Source of the DNA: Marinomonas arctica
Lineage (GTDB): Bacteria; Pseudomonadota; Gammaproteobacteria; Pseudomonadales; Marinomonadaceae
DNA length: 64,000 bases
Assembly (NCBI RefSeq): GCF_003259225.1
Contig: NZ_QHJF01000010.1
Span: 141,636 to 205,635 of the forward strand
Reading direction: 5' to 3'
In this document: positions 37,604-46,636 of the stretch, piece after piece
Position numbering within the stretch: the stretch's first letter is position 1
Layout of the letters: the number at the start of each line of letters is the position of its first letter
Notes under the pieces: generated by a model
Database searches by the model: none
Told to the model about the DNA's origin: nothing
The model's input: the letters and a program-made list of their open reading frames with translations, nothing else
Position numbers and translations under genes: made by a program

Positions 37604-38743
37604 ATGAAATACAGCTGGCAACATCCTGATTGGCCAAACTTCACCTTTGACGAAACTCAGTGCCGAGACGCTTTGTATCAGTACGCATTAGAGGCTGGTC
37701 GTTTGTCTGGCGGAATGGGCCAGCTTGAAAAAACCTTGCAGTACGATGCCTATATCGATCTCATGGTGAGCGAAGCTATCAACACCAGCCAGATCGAAGG
37801 CGAGCGATTGGATCGTGAAGATGTGCGGTCTTCTATCAAGAACTTCTTAGGCTTGAGTAATCCACCAACGCGAGTCGCCGATCCACGAGCTGAAGGTATG
37901 GCCGCTTTGATGGTCGACGTGCGTAATAACTTTGCTAGCGAACTTACAAAATCTACCTTGTTTCATTGGCATCAATTAGTTCTTCCACATCAAGAAAATA
38001 GTCTACTGCCTCGTAACCTAAAAGTCGGTCAATGGCGAGATTCCGCAGAACCTATGCAAATAGTCTCTGGCCCAATTGGCTATGAGAAAGTGCATTACGA
38101 AGCGCCGCCAGCACAGCAAGTTGACGCAGAAATAAACCGATTTCTCGATTGGTTTAACCGTTCTAACCCACTAAAAGCAGAGAGAGATATTGTTCTCTCT
38201 GGGCCAATACGTTCAGCTATTGCGCATTTATGGTTTGAAACCATCCACCCATTTGACGATGGCAACGGTCGAGTAGGGCGAGCAATTGCCGAAATGGCAT
38301 TGGCTCAAGACCTCAACCGACCACCATTACTCAGCTTGTCGACCATAATAGAGAAAGACAAAAACGTCTATTACAATGGATTGAATAAAGCCAGCCAGTG
38401 CAATTTGGATATTACCGACTGGGTAAAATGGTTTGTCGGCTCGGTTCTGTTGGCACAAAAAGAAGCTGCTCAGAAGGTCGACTTTGTATTGAAGAAAGCT
38501 AAATTCTGGGAAAAACATCGGCACACCGAACTGAACGAACGCCAAAAGAAAGTGCTCAACAAACTCTTTACTGCAGGATCCGACGGCTTCGAAGGCGGAC
38601 TCAGTGCCAAAAAATACATCAGCATTACCAGCAGCTCCAAAGCCACCGCCACCCGAGATCTCGGTGATTTGGTTGAAAAAGGTTGTTTGTACCGCTTGGA
38701 AGGTGGTGGCAGGAATGCGAGGTATGGGGTGAAATTGGGGTAA
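37604..38743 (+). CDS. Fic-family AMPylase-like protein with N-terminal inhibitory motif
   Basis: A 379-residue Fic protein. Residues 1-85 form the DUF4172-type N-terminal region with the inhibitory motif T61-SQI-E65-G66 of class II Fic proteins. The Fic active site is HPFDDGNGRVGR with H215. Residues 310-379 look like a winged helix (SAKKYISITSSSKATATRDL). It probably transfers AMP to a protein hydroxyl and is held inactive by its own helix. The target is unknown. Two dyads lie directly in front of the gene, and a fragment of a second copy is found 700 bp upstream. Confidence 0.88.
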   Translation: MKYSWQHPDWPNFTFDETQCRDALYQYALEAGRLSGGMGQLEKTLQYDAYIDLMVSEAINTSQIEGERLDREDVRSSIKNFLGLSNPPTRVADPRAEGMAALMVDVRNNFASELTKSTLFHWHQLVLPHQENSLLPRNLKVGQWRDSAEPMQIVSGPIGYEKVHYEAPPAQQVDAEINRFLDWFNRSNPLKAERDIVLSGPIRSAIAHLWFETIHPFDDGNGRVGRAIAEMALAQDLNRPPLLSLSTIIEKDKNVYYNGLNKASQCNLDITDWVKWFVGSVLLAQKEAAQKVDFVLKKAKFWEKHRHTELNERQKKVLNKLFTAGSDGFEGGLSAKKYISITSSSKATATRDLGDLVEKGCLYRLEGGGRNARYGVKLG

Positions 38744-38756
38744 AAGGATTTTACTC

Positions 38757-39497
38757 CTAGTTCGGTGCAATTGGGCATTTACCTAGGTTGCTTCCAAAAT
38801 AAAACTTACTCGCGCTTTCAACACTTTGACGGTTAATTATTGCAACTTCGTCATCGGACAAGGTTTGGTCTGGCAAGTTAGCTGCGAGGGCAATAGTTGG
38901 TGAAACTGGAATAAAACCTAGTTTGTGATAACAGTCTGCGCATAAAAAATGAGCATCATTGGACTTTAATACGCCCCATTTAATGCTGTGTAAAGCTTGC
39001 ATTAATTGATCTATACCTAGCTGGATTTGCCCTCCAGTTAGTTGTCTAGCAGGAATCTCAGCTTTTTCATTGACGTATCCTAACCCCATACTTTCCATTC
39101 GTTCTTGTTCTTCTTTTGTGTAGTTTTCGCCTTCAATTCCACAGAGTGGAGCGTCAGATAGTCTCTCAATATGAAATTGATGACGTAGTCTCCATAAAGC
39201 CAAATATCTTGATATTGCTTCATGATCTCTAAGTTCATAGGATTTAATATTATCAATTTGCTGGTGAAAGTCTGATTCTATCTGGTACATGTAACCCTTT
39301 TCTGCTCTTTCGTCCCAATTTCTCTTTGTGTAGAGCATGCCGTTCTTAGATTTTTTTGATATTTTTCCGTAACCAATATTCATGATTTCAACGACATCTT
39401 CGTTATTATAGAATTTCGAAATTGCATGAGCTGAATGGAAGTGTTGATCAATAGTTAGTTGCAATGGATTTCCTTTTCGCACTCTCTCATAAGTCAT
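38757..39497 (-). CDS. DUF4238-like protein of unknown function
   Basis: A 246-residue soluble protein converging on fic. Its layout recalls DUF4238: an early histidine-containing QHFHSAHAISKFY, a central helical part, and an end with PVSPTIALAAN and INRQSVESASKFYF. A FLCADCYHKL segment could bind metal. I do not know a function. Genes of this sort are often found in defence or mobile regions, which fits the surroundings. Confidence 0.5.
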   Translation of the reverse strand: MTYERVRKGNPLQLTIDQHFHSAHAISKFYNNEDVVEIMNIGYGKISKKSKNGMLYTKRNWDERAEKGYMYQIESDFHQQIDNIKSYELRDHEAISRYLALWRLRHQFHIERLSDAPLCGIEGENYTKEEQERMESMGLGYVNEKAEIPARQLTGGQIQLGIDQLMQALHSIKWGVLKSNDAHFLCADCYHKLGFIPVSPTIALAANLPDQTLSDDEVAIINRQSVESASKFYFGSNLGKCPIAPN

Positions 39498-39612
39498 AGT
39501 TTTATGCCTTTAATACATAATGTTTCAAATAGTACGTTATGCTTTTTACGTTTCCTATTCAAAGTACTAGTTTCGAAGGGAAATGCCCCTTTGCTTGATT
39601 CTATATTGGAAG

Positions 39613-39664
39613 TTGTTTGCTTGCAGCGTTTACTCTATACTCAGTGGTACAGAATTAAGTACAG
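39613..39664 (+). promoter_or_regulatory. yefM promoter and candidate operator
   Basis: TTGTTT (39613-39618) and TATACT (39636-39641), 17 bp apart, form a good sigma-70 promoter. Just downstream the partial dyad GGTAC (39646-39650) / GTACAG (39659-39664) recalls the TGTACA half-sites bound by YefM-YoeB, suggesting autoregulation. Confidence 0.5.
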
Positions 39665-39674
39665 GAAATAAATG

Positions 39675-39926
39675 ATGGATGCTATCAGTTATACCGCCGC
39701 TCGAGCTAATCTTGCTAAGACAATGGCTAAGGTCTGTGATGATCATTCTCCAGTGATCATTACGCGCAAAAGTGAAAGCCCAGTTGTAATGATGTCGCTA
39801 GAAGATTATGAATCCATGCAAGAAACTACTTACTTGCTACGTTCACCAGCGAATGCCAGAGTCTTGTTGGAGTCTATTGCTGAACTGGAAGCAGGTAAGG
39901 GTGTTGAAAGAGAGTTAGTCGAGTGA
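39675..39926 (+). CDS. yefM: YefM-type antitoxin
   Basis: An 83-residue Phd/YefM-family antitoxin and DNA-binding repressor. The N-terminal half (MDAISYTAARANLAKTM) is the DNA-binding fold and PVVMMSLEDYESMQET is the dimer segment. The C-terminal part wraps the toxin. The start can be 39672 or 39675. The latter gives better spacing to AGGA. It overlaps yoeB by 4 bp. Confidence 0.9.
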   Translation: MDAISYTAARANLAKTMAKVCDDHSPVIITRKSESPVVMMSLEDYESMQETTYLLRSPANARVLLESIAELEAGKGVERELVE

Positions 39927-40177
39927 GACTCACTTTTTCAACCGCTGCGTGGGATCAGTATCTTTACTGGCAGAGCACAGATAAGAAAGTATTAAAGCGG
40001 ATAAACTTACTAATCAAAGATATTCAGCGTGAACCTTATGAAGGGATTGGCAAGCCTGAACCTCTAAAGCATGGTCTTGCAGGTTATTGGTCTCGCCGAA
40101 TCAATGATGAACACCGAATTGTTTATAAGTATCAAGACGATGCAATTTTGATCGCTCAGTTACGATATCACTATTGA
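39923..40177 (+). CDS. yoeB: YoeB-type mRNA interferase toxin
   Basis: An 84-residue Txe/YoeB toxin of full length, closely like E. coli YoeB (WDQYLYWQSTDKKVLKRIN, KPEPLKHGLAGYWSRRI). Catalytic residues E46, R65 and H83 are all in the E. coli positions. It cleaves mRNA at the ribosomal A site when the antitoxin is degraded. The module looks intact. Confidence 0.93.
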   Translation: MRLTFSTAAWDQYLYWQSTDKKVLKRINLLIKDIQREPYEGIGKPEPLKHGLAGYWSRRINDEHRIVYKYQDDAILIAQLRYHY

Positions 40178-40292
40178 GCTTTTGTTTCTGAGTGGGTTCG
40201 TTCGGATAGTTATTCTTATAAAGCCAAGTGATGTTTTGATGAGGTAGGCGGCCTTACCTAGAATTGAAAAGTGAAGAGAAACGCCGCTTGGC

Positions 40293-40373
40293 TTGGTGTC
40301 ATGTACAAAAGTCCGTATCGGGCTGATGATGGTGTTATGCGGAGAGGCTGTCGGGCTGAAGGCGCGACTTACA
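40293..40373 (+). repeat. Intergenic repeat, copy 1 (81 bp)
   Basis: Starts TTGGTGTCATGTACAAAAGT and continues with CGTATCGGGCTGATGATGG and GTCGGGCTGAAGGCGCGAC. It matches the copy at 40426 in most positions. The core (TCGGGCTGAAG, then CGCGACYTACA) is an imperfect palindrome of REP-like type. Confidence 0.8.
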
Positions 40374-40425
40374 GAAAGCTTCGCTTTCTTCGGCACATTA
40401 CGCTGCGCTTATGATGCCCTACGAT

Positions 40426-40506
40426 TTGGTGTCATATGCCAAAGTCTGTATCGGGCTGATGATGGCTTCAGGTGGAGAGGTTGTCGGGCTGAAGCCGCGA
40501 CCTACA
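40426..40506 (+). repeat. Intergenic repeat, copy 2 (81 bp)
   Basis: Starts TTGGTGTCATATGCCAAAGT and ends GAAGCCGCGACCTACA. Same length and order as copy 1, starting 133 bp downstream. Confidence 0.8.
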
Positions 40507-40541
40507 ATAATTGGCTCTTCTGATAGGGAAGGGGCAAAAAC

Positions 40542-40569
40542 AAAAACACCAGCCGAGGCTGGTGTTTTT
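40542..40569 (-). terminator. Terminator of pgi (bidirectional)
   Basis: Stem AAAAACACCAGCC / GGCTGGTGTTTTT with a very short loop. T-runs are found on both strands. It lies 27 bp after the pgi stop. Confidence 0.85.
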
Positions 40570-40596
40570 AGTAGCGCTGTATAAAAAGCTAAGTGG

Positions 40597-42243
40597 TTAA
40601 GCTTGAGCTTTTTTGAACGCTTTGATCAGGGCTTGGGTGGAGGCATCCAGTGCGCTGTTGTCGCTGTCGCTAACAAGGCGGTTGTAGATGTCGGTTCCTA
40701 GTACTTTGCCCAGTTCCACGCCCCATTGGTCGAAGGAGTTGATGCCCCAAATCGTGCCTTGTACAAAAGTACGGTGCTCGTATAGGGCGATCAAGGCACC
40801 AACGGTCGCTGGTGTCATTTTATCGGTCAGTAGGGTGTTGCTTGGGCGGTTGCCTTTGATCACTTTGTGCGGTGCAATCTTGGCGACCTGTTCCGCGGTG
40901 GCGCCGGCATCACGAAGTTCTTGCTCTGCTTGCTCAAGAGTCTTACCAACCATCAAGGCTTGCGACTGGCTTAGGCAGTTAGCAAACAATTGTGTGTGGT
41001 GTTCGCCAATGGGGTTGTGAGACGCCAAAGGTGCGATAAAGTCCACTGGCACAAGGCGTGTGCCTTGGTGTAATAACTGGTGGTAAGCGTGTTGGCCGTT
41101 GGTGCCTGCGCCGCCCCAGATGATGGGGCCTGTGTCGGTTTCTACGCCGTCGCCATTCAATAGATTCGCTTTACCGTTACTTTCCATATCAAGCTGCTGA
41201 ATATGAGCTGGCATGGCGCGTAGGTAGTGGTCGTAAGGAATCAAGGCGTGGGTTTGGGCGTTGTGGAAGTTGATATACCACACACCAAGGGCGCCCATGA
41301 TTACCGGCAGGTTTTCTTCAAATGGCGCGGTGCGGAAGTGCTCGTCCATTTGGTGAGCGCCGTCTAGCAAGGCGTAGAAGTTGTCCATGCCTACGGCAAT
41401 AGCAACAGGTAAGCCAATGGCCGACCAAAGAGAGTAACGCCCGCCCACCCAATCCCACATGGGGAAGATGTTTTCTTTTGCCATACCGAAGTCGACGGCT
41501 TTTTTCACGTTCGAACTAACCGCGGCAAAGTGTTTGCTGACATCGCTTTGTGAGCCGCCATTACTTACGAACCAATCGCGCGCAGCGTTAGCGTTAGATA
41601 AGGTTTCTAAGGTGCCGAAGGTTTTAGATGAGATCACAAAAACGGTGGTTTCAGGGTTTACTAGTTTCAGTTTGCCAGTGATGTCTGAACCATCAATATT
41701 TGCCACAAAATGTACTTTAATGCCGTCTTTTTCGTACGGCGTTAAGGCTTCAGCGACAACTTTTGGGCCAAGATAAGAGCCACCGATACCGATAGAAATG
41801 ACATCGGTAATGCGTTTGCCTGTGTAACCTTTCCATTCGCCGCTGTGTAACTGTGCAACAAATTTTTCCATTTGTTTAAGCGTCGCACGCACTTCTGCCA
41901 AGACGTTAACGCCATCAACGATTAGTGAGTCTTGCGCTTGGCTAGCACGAAGGGCAATGTGCAATACGGAGCGATCTTCGGTGTTGTTAATATGCGCACC
42001 GCTGAACATGCCTTTAATAGCGCTTTCTAATCCCGCTTCTTTTGCTAGATCCGTCAGTAGCGCTAGTGTTTTGTCATTGGCACGGTTTTTTGCGTAATCC
42101 AATGTCCAGCCTGCCGCTTGCGCGGTGTATTTTTCGGCACGTTGTGGATCTGCTGCGAACAAGGACACCATGTTGATAGGCGCCATTTCTTGTTTGTGTG
42201 CTGTTAATTTCTGCCAAGCGGTTAATTCTGTGGGTGAGCTCAT
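40597..42243 (-). CDS. pgi: Glucose-6-phosphate isomerase
   Basis: A 548-residue enzyme of the usual length that interconverts glucose 6-phosphate and fructose 6-phosphate in the cytoplasm. Recognised from [60 protein letters not shown] (phosphosugar isomerase signatures) and the end segment [12 protein letters not shown]. It is the first of a minus-strand run that in Pseudomonas relatives also leads from pcnB to pgi. A large imperfect palindrome separates it from panC. Confidence 0.96.
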   Translation of the reverse strand: MSSPTELTAWQKLTAHKQEMAPINMVSLFAADPQRAEKYTAQAAGWTLDYAKNRANDKTLALLTDLAKEAGLESAIKGMFSGAHINNTEDRSVLHIALRASQAQDSLIVDGVNVLAEVRATLKQMEKFVAQLHSGEWKGYTGKRITDVISIGIGGSYLGPKVVAEALTPYEKDGIKVHFVANIDGSDITGKLKLVNPETTVFVISSKTFGTLETLSNANAARDWFVSNGGSQSDVSKHFAAVSSNVKKAVDFGMAKENIFPMWDWVGGRYSLWSAIGLPVAIAVGMDNFYALLDGAHQMDEHFRTAPFEENLPVIMGALGVWYINFHNAQTHALIPYDHYLRAMPAHIQQLDMESNGKANLLNGDGVETDTGPIIWGGAGTNGQHAYHQLLHQGTRLVPVDFIAPLASHNPIGEHHTQLFANCLSQSQALMVGKTLEQAEQELRDAGATAEQVAKIAPHKVIKGNRPSNTLLTDKMTPATVGALIALYEHRTFVQGTIWGINSFDQWGVELGKVLGTDIYNRLVSDSDNSALDASTQALIKAFKKAQA

Positions 42244-42253
42244 TACAATCTCC

Positions 42254-42450
42254 CTAGAGACCTTTTCACGACTACTGCGCTCACCAATACTTTGTTAAAA
42301 ACAGACTCGAAATGCTCATTTATAACCCATAACTCGGCTTTGGCTTCCTGCGTCGCCCTAATAACTACATCCATGTAGTTATCCGCTTTTTCGTCTGTTT
42401 TTGCCTCGTCTTGGTTTTGCTCGTGACATCGTGCTAAAGGTCTCTCCTAG
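42254..42450. repeat. Large imperfect palindrome between pgi and panC
   Basis: Nearly the whole spacer is one long inverted repeat. AGAGACCTTT (42256-42265) pairs with AAAGGTCTCT (42436-42445), and AAAAACAGAC (42297-42306) pairs with GTCTGTTTTT (42393-42402). Both pairs are centred near 42350. An offset hairpin ATAACTACAT / ATGTAGTTAT lies at 42361-42382. The form is that of an interspersed MITE-like repeat. Confidence 0.6.
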
Positions 42451-42465
42451 TTTGTTGAAAGTGAA

Positions 42466-43317
42466 TTAAGCAAGTTCTACACGCAAATTATCAATCAAGC
42501 GTGCGCTGCCTAAGTGTGCCGCAGCCAAAATGACCAGGCGTTTCTCTTCTTCTGACGGTGTTTGTAAATTATTTTGTGCGCGTATTTCAAAATAATCACG
42601 ACGGAAACCAGCCGCTTCAAGCTTCTGTTGAGCTTGTTCGCGAATGTTCTCGTGACTCGCACGATTTGCTAGGAGCGCCTCTTTCGCCCATAGCAGTGTT
42701 TGGTACATTGCTGGTGCAATGCGTCTTTCTTCTTCTGTTAGGTAGCCGTTGCGCGAGCTCATGGCGAGTCCGTCGTCATTACGAGCGGTGTCAACGCCTA
42801 TGATACGCACGTTTGAGCTTAGATCGCGTACCATGTCTTCAATGACTTTAAGTTGCTGAAAATCTTTATTGCCAAAGATTGCACAGTCTGGCTGAACAAT
42901 ATTAAACAATTTTGTCACCACGGTGGCAACGCCAACAAAGTGCCCTGGGCGTGATGCACCACATAGAATGTCAGATAAACCCATGACTTCGATCTGTGTC
43001 TGGCTGCGTTTGCCATCCGGGTACATTTCTAAGGCGTCTGGCGCGAACAGGTAGTGACAACCGTTGGCTTCAAGGACTCTTTTGTCTTCTTCTAGTGTTT
43101 TTGGATAGCGCTCTAAATCTTCATTGGCCGAGAATTGCATTGGGTTAACGAAGATGGAAGAAACGACGACGTCACCTTCTTCTGTGGCCCGACGTATCAG
43201 TGACATGTGGCCGTCGTGTAGGTTGCCCATGGTTGGGACGAAGGTGATGCTCTTGTCTTGTAAGCGCTCGATTTTTAGCGCAGCACGAAGTTCAGCGATA
43301 GTATGGAATGTTTGCAT
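42466..43317 (-). CDS. panC: Pantothenate synthetase
   Basis: A 283-residue ATP-dependent ligase joining pantoate and beta-alanine to pantothenate. ATP-binding motif PTMGNLHDGHMSLI (HxGH type) near residue 30, and the IFGNKDFQQL and SSRNGYLTEEER segments typical of PanC. It shares one base with the end of panB, so the two are translationally coupled. Confidence 0.96.
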   Translation of the reverse strand: MQTFHTIAELRAALKIERLQDKSITFVPTMGNLHDGHMSLIRRATEEGDVVVSSIFVNPMQFSANEDLERYPKTLEEDKRVLEANGCHYLFAPDALEMYPDGKRSQTQIEVMGLSDILCGASRPGHFVGVATVVTKLFNIVQPDCAIFGNKDFQQLKVIEDMVRDLSSNVRIIGVDTARNDDGLAMSSRNGYLTEEERRIAPAMYQTLLWAKEALLANRASHENIREQAQQKLEAAGFRRDYFEIRAQNNLQTPSEEEKRLVILAAAHLGSARLIDNLRVELA

Positions 43318-44141
43318 TATTTGAATCCGTGCTCTGGTCCTGGAAAGGTCATGTCTTTTACTTCTTTTACGTAAGCTTCAAAGGCTTGCGTCACATTGCG
43401 ACCATCGGTTAAGAAATTTTTGACGAATTTTGGTGTATGGCCGAGGTTTATGCCAAGCATATCGTGCATCACCAATACTTGGCCATCTGTGTAGTGTCCT
43501 GCACCAATGCCAATGGTTGGTACTGGTACCGCTTCAGTGAGTGTTTTGCCTAGTTCTGTTGGGATGCATTCATAGAGGAGAATATCCGCCCCTGCAGCCA
43601 CAAGGTCTAGCGACTCTTGCAGGAGTAAATCGGCGGCGTCTTGGCTTTTACCCTGTACTTTATAACCGCCAAATTTATGCACGGACTGGGGGGTTAGGCC
43701 TAAATGCGCGCAAACGGGAATGCCTCGTTGGCTAAGCAGCTTTACGGTGTCGGCGAGCCAGCTACCGCCTTCTAATTTAACCATGTTAGCGCCAGCTTGC
43801 ATCAGTTTTGCGGCGTTATCGAGTGCTTGTTCCGGTTTGCTGTAACTCATAAAAGACATATCCGCGAGGATAAAGGCATTGGTGTTGCCTCGTTTTACGG
43901 CCGCGGTGTGATAGCACATATCTTCGATGGTAACGGGTAAGGTGCTGTCTTGGCCTTGTATGACCATGCCTAGAGAATCTCCAACCAAAATGGTTTCCAC
44001 ACCGGCCACGTTCATGACATTGGTAAATGAAGCGTCGTAGCTTGTTAGGCAGGTGATTTTTTCTTTATCCGCTTTCATTTTTTTGAGGGTGGATAAGGTA
44101 ACTGGTTTGGTGAGTTTTCTTTGTGAGTTATCTGAATACAT
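43317..44141 (-). CDS. panB: 3-Methyl-2-oxobutanoate hydroxymethyltransferase
   Basis: A 274-residue enzyme making ketopantoate from 2-oxoisovalerate and methylene-tetrahydrofolate. Recognised from [29 protein letters not shown] and [20 protein letters not shown]. It adjoins folK (3 bp) and panC (overlap). No true panE is beside it. The ketopantoate reductase-family gene at 16.6 kb is in a catabolic setting. Confidence 0.96.
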   Translation of the reverse strand: MYSDNSQRKLTKPVTLSTLKKMKADKEKITCLTSYDASFTNVMNVAGVETILVGDSLGMVIQGQDSTLPVTIEDMCYHTAAVKRGNTNAFILADMSFMSYSKPEQALDNAAKLMQAGANMVKLEGGSWLADTVKLLSQRGIPVCAHLGLTPQSVHKFGGYKVQGKSQDAADLLLQESLDLVAAGADILLYECIPTELGKTLTEAVPVPTIGIGAGHYTDGQVLVMHDMLGINLGHTPKFVKNFLTDGRNVTQAFEAYVKEVKDMTFPGPEHGFK

Positions 44142-44144
44142 AAT

Positions 44145-44630
44145 CTATTCTTCTTTGATAAAGACCAAATCGCTGGTATCAAGTTGCTGTAACTGCTCGG
44201 TAACGGTTTTGCCATTTGCTAAGAGCATATTAGGCGCCAGGTCGCTAAGCGGCTTTATAACAAACCCTCGTTCTAGCATGAAAGTATGCGGCACGGTGAG
44301 TCTTGGTAGCTGTATTGTTTCTTGTCCATACAATAACAGATCTAGGTCTAAGGTGCGCGGTCCCCAATGTCGTTCTCTTATTCGACGCTGTGATTGTTCA
44401 ATACTTTGCAATAAGTCGAGTAAATCGATAGGGGATAAGTCGGTTTCGAAGGAGGCGACGGCATTAACATAGTCGGGTTGGTCTTGTGGGCCAACCGGTT
44501 TGCTGCCATAAATAGAAGAAACACGAAGATGTTTTACATCGTCGTGTTTCTTTAGGGTATCAATGGCGCGATCAAGCTGCGCCACTGGGTCTTCAAGGTT
44601 ACTGCCGAGGCCAATATAAGCGTGTATCAA
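44145..44630 (-). CDS. folK: 6-Hydroxymethyl-dihydropterin pyrophosphokinase
   Basis: A 161-residue folate-pathway kinase. Marks are AYIGLGSNLEDPVAQLDRAI at the start and the family signature RRIRERHWGPRTLDLDLLLY with its metal-binding aspartates. Transcribed between pcnB (11 bp before) and panB. Confidence 0.95.
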   Translation of the reverse strand: MIHAYIGLGSNLEDPVAQLDRAIDTLKKHDDVKHLRVSSIYGSKPVGPQDQPDYVNAVASFETDLSPIDLLDLLQSIEQSQRRIRERHWGPRTLDLDLLLYGQETIQLPRLTVPHTFMLERGFVIKPLSDLAPNMLLANGKTVTEQLQQLDTSDLVFIKEE

Positions 44631-44641
44631 GAGGTGTCCTC

Positions 44642-46075
44642 TTACTCGTCAAATGTTTCTCTTTGTGGTGCGTTACTTTTCTTACGACGACGAGGGCGGC
44701 GTTTTTTAGGGCCTTCTTTGTCGTTAGCAAAGTTATCAATGCTTTTAATCAGCTCTCTTTGTTGGCTTTCTGTGCCGTGCTGGAATTTTTCCCACCAATC
44801 GCCCAATCCATCTAGCTCTGTTCCACTTAATTCGCGTATTAACAAAAAGTCAAAACCGGCACGAAAGCGTGGGTGTTCAAGCAGCAAAAAGGCACGTTTG
44901 CCGTAGCGTTTAGGGAGGCGATATTGCATATCCCAGATTTCACGCATTGGTGTGGAGAATCGACGCGGAATGGCGGTAGAAGCGACTTGATTGTCTAAAA
45001 CCATATTGGCCGCTTGATGCAATGCCGGTGTGGCTGGCATGCCTTGGGCTTGGAACTCTTCATGACGCAATGCCACGCTCGGCCACAGTAGTACCGCGTA
45101 TAAAAAATATGGCGCTGTGGTTTTTCCACTCTGGATTCGATCGTCGGTATTTTTTAGACCTTGAAGTATAAAGGCTTCTGGATCGATGTCATTACGTTTC
45201 CAGCCGCTTTGCAGTAAGGCGTCAGTGTCGGGAAATAAGTAACGAAATAAACCGTATTGACGTAATAGGTGGTACGTTTCAATGCCATTACCACTGCCTA
45301 GAAGCTTTAATACTTCTTCAAATAAGCGCGCCGGCGGAATGTGATCCAGTAGGTGTGCCATTTCTTTGATTGGCGCAGCGGTTTCGGCTTCTATCTCAAA
45401 GCCTAGTTTGCCAGCGAAGCGAATCGCGCGCAGCATACGAACAGGGTCTTCTTGATAACGTTGGCGTGCATCGCCGATGATTCGAATTTGTCTGAGTTCG
45501 ATGTCTTTTAGACCGCCACAGAAGTCGTGAATGCTGAAGTCTTGGACATTGTAATACAAGGCGTTAAAGGTGAAGTCACGACGCTCAGCGTCTTCTTCGA
45601 TACTGCCGTAGACGTTGTCACGTAGCACAATACCATGAGCTGAACGAGCGGAGTCTTTGCCTTTCAATGACGTGGTTGGTGTATCGTCGTCATCGTCATC
45701 CTGTGCTGAATTTGCTCTAAAGGTGGAAACCTCAATAATTTCTCGGCCAAATGTCACATGGACCAGTTTAAAGCGGCGACCGATCAGTCTGGAATTAGAG
45801 AAAATATTGTGTACTTGTTCTGGTGTGGCGTTAGTGACCACGTCGAAGTCTTTTGGTTCTATACCAATCAAATGATCTCGAACACAGCCGCCAACAAGAT
45901 AAGCATCGTAGCCCGCTTTATTTAGGCGATATAGTACTTTGACAGCATTGGGGCTCAAATCTTGTCGAGATAAGCTGTGATCGCTACGAGGTATGACAAT
46001 AGGGTAAGTCTGTGCCTTTGGAGAGGCAAACAGTGAGGTAGCTTTACGTACCAGAGATTTTAATCCTGTAAGCAT
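44642..46075 (-). CDS. pcnB: Poly(A) polymerase I
   Basis: A 477-residue nucleotidyltransferase of the tRNA nucleotidyltransferase/poly(A) polymerase family. The nucleotide site is YLVGGCVRDHLIG followed by EPKDFDVVTNA. The N-terminal extension and the very basic end (KKRRPRRRKKS) are typical of PcnB rather than Cca. It adds poly(A) tails to RNA and promotes decay. It lies in the same order next to folK and a CbrB-type regulator as in Pseudomonas. Confidence 0.92.
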   Translation of the reverse strand: MLTGLKSLVRKATSLFASPKAQTYPIVIPRSDHSLSRQDLSPNAVKVLYRLNKAGYDAYLVGGCVRDHLIGIEPKDFDVVTNATPEQVHNIFSNSRLIGRRFKLVHVTFGREIIEVSTFRANSAQDDDDDDTPTTSLKGKDSARSAHGIVLRDNVYGSIEEDAERRDFTFNALYYNVQDFSIHDFCGGLKDIELRQIRIIGDARQRYQEDPVRMLRAIRFAGKLGFEIEAETAAPIKEMAHLLDHIPPARLFEEVLKLLGSGNGIETYHLLRQYGLFRYLFPDTDALLQSGWKRNDIDPEAFILQGLKNTDDRIQSGKTTAPYFLYAVLLWPSVALRHEEFQAQGMPATPALHQAANMVLDNQVASTAIPRRFSTPMREIWDMQYRLPKRYGKRAFLLLEHPRFRAGFDFLLIRELSGTELDGLGDWWEKFQHGTESQQRELIKSIDNFANDKEGPKKRRPRRRKKSNAPQRETFDE

Positions 46076-46636
46076 TGGACAACAAATTTTAAAGTTAACG
46101 AAAAGGACATTCTACACGTGATGAAGAAAAGTTACACGAATAAAGGTTTGATTTAGGTGATTTTGATACGTTGATATTGGCAGGTATTTACACAAGTATT
46201 GCTTATTTACTGAGCAGTAAATAAAATAATCGCTTTGGATACATGAAGATACTAGTTCCGAAAACAAAGTGGGTGCTGCTTCTGCAGTTCTACTCAGGTT
46301 TTATTTTTATTATTGCATTGTTTTCATTGCCCGAAGGCTTGTATATCTAAAAAAATCAATTATCCAAAGCGATTTTCCATCCATGACCTCAAATTTTTAT
46401 TTTTATTTGAAGAGGTCACGGTGTTCTTAGATGTTATTTTTATTTTTAAGAACCTACATACGACGATTAACTTATTTTTATTCTTGGTCAATCTTCTTAT
46501 CGTTGTGTCATATATAAGGCATTTGTTGTGCCAAAAATAATAAAGTGCTGATTTTATTGAGTTTTAGCGTATTTTTGTTCATTTTCTTTACAATTTTTTG
46601 ATTATTTTTTGGGTATTTTGGTATCAGTTGTTACTT
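46076..46636. other. AT-rich intergenic region with nested inverted repeats
   Basis: 561 bp between pcnB and the CbrB-like gene. It holds a perfect 14-bp inverted repeat around a 35-codon frame (separate entry). Two further hairpins follow: TGACCTC (46384-46390) / GAGGTCA (46412-46418), and GTTCTTA (46423-46429) / TAAGAAC (46447-46453). No cbrA gene is here. Confidence 0.6.
46228..46374. repeat. Perfect 14-bp inverted repeats around a 35-codon frame
   Basis: AATCGCTTTGGATA (46228-46241) and its exact reverse complement (46361-46374) flank 119 bp. The plus strand between them has an ATG at 46243 and a 35-residue hydrophobic frame (KTKWVLLLQFYSGFIFIIAL) ending at 46350. No ribosome site is evident. 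It may be a small mobile repeat or an RNA structure. Confidence 0.55.

Larger units (their letters stand above)
40178..40596. other. Intergenic stretch with two long direct repeats
   Basis: The 419-bp interval between yoeB and pgi has no gene. It contains two 81-bp repeat copies and a terminator (separate entries). Between the repeats a small hairpin GAAAGC...GCTTTC (about 40374-40388) is found. Confidence 0.6.

Noticed and set aside
37604..38743. Fic protein as a Doc/phage-type toxin with separate antitoxin
   Set aside because: The inhibitory T-x3-E-G motif is inside the same chain (residues 61-66), so no separate antitoxin is expected, and the flanking antitoxin belongs to the ParE fragment.
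40293..40506. Possible CRISPR array
   Set aside because: Only two copies of 81 bp, 133 bp apart, imperfect, without uniform spacers or cas genes.
46313..46540. 75-codon plus-strand frame in the AT-rich spacer
   Set aside because: Low-complexity Phe/Leu/Ile-rich product, no ribosome site, and it runs through several hairpins.
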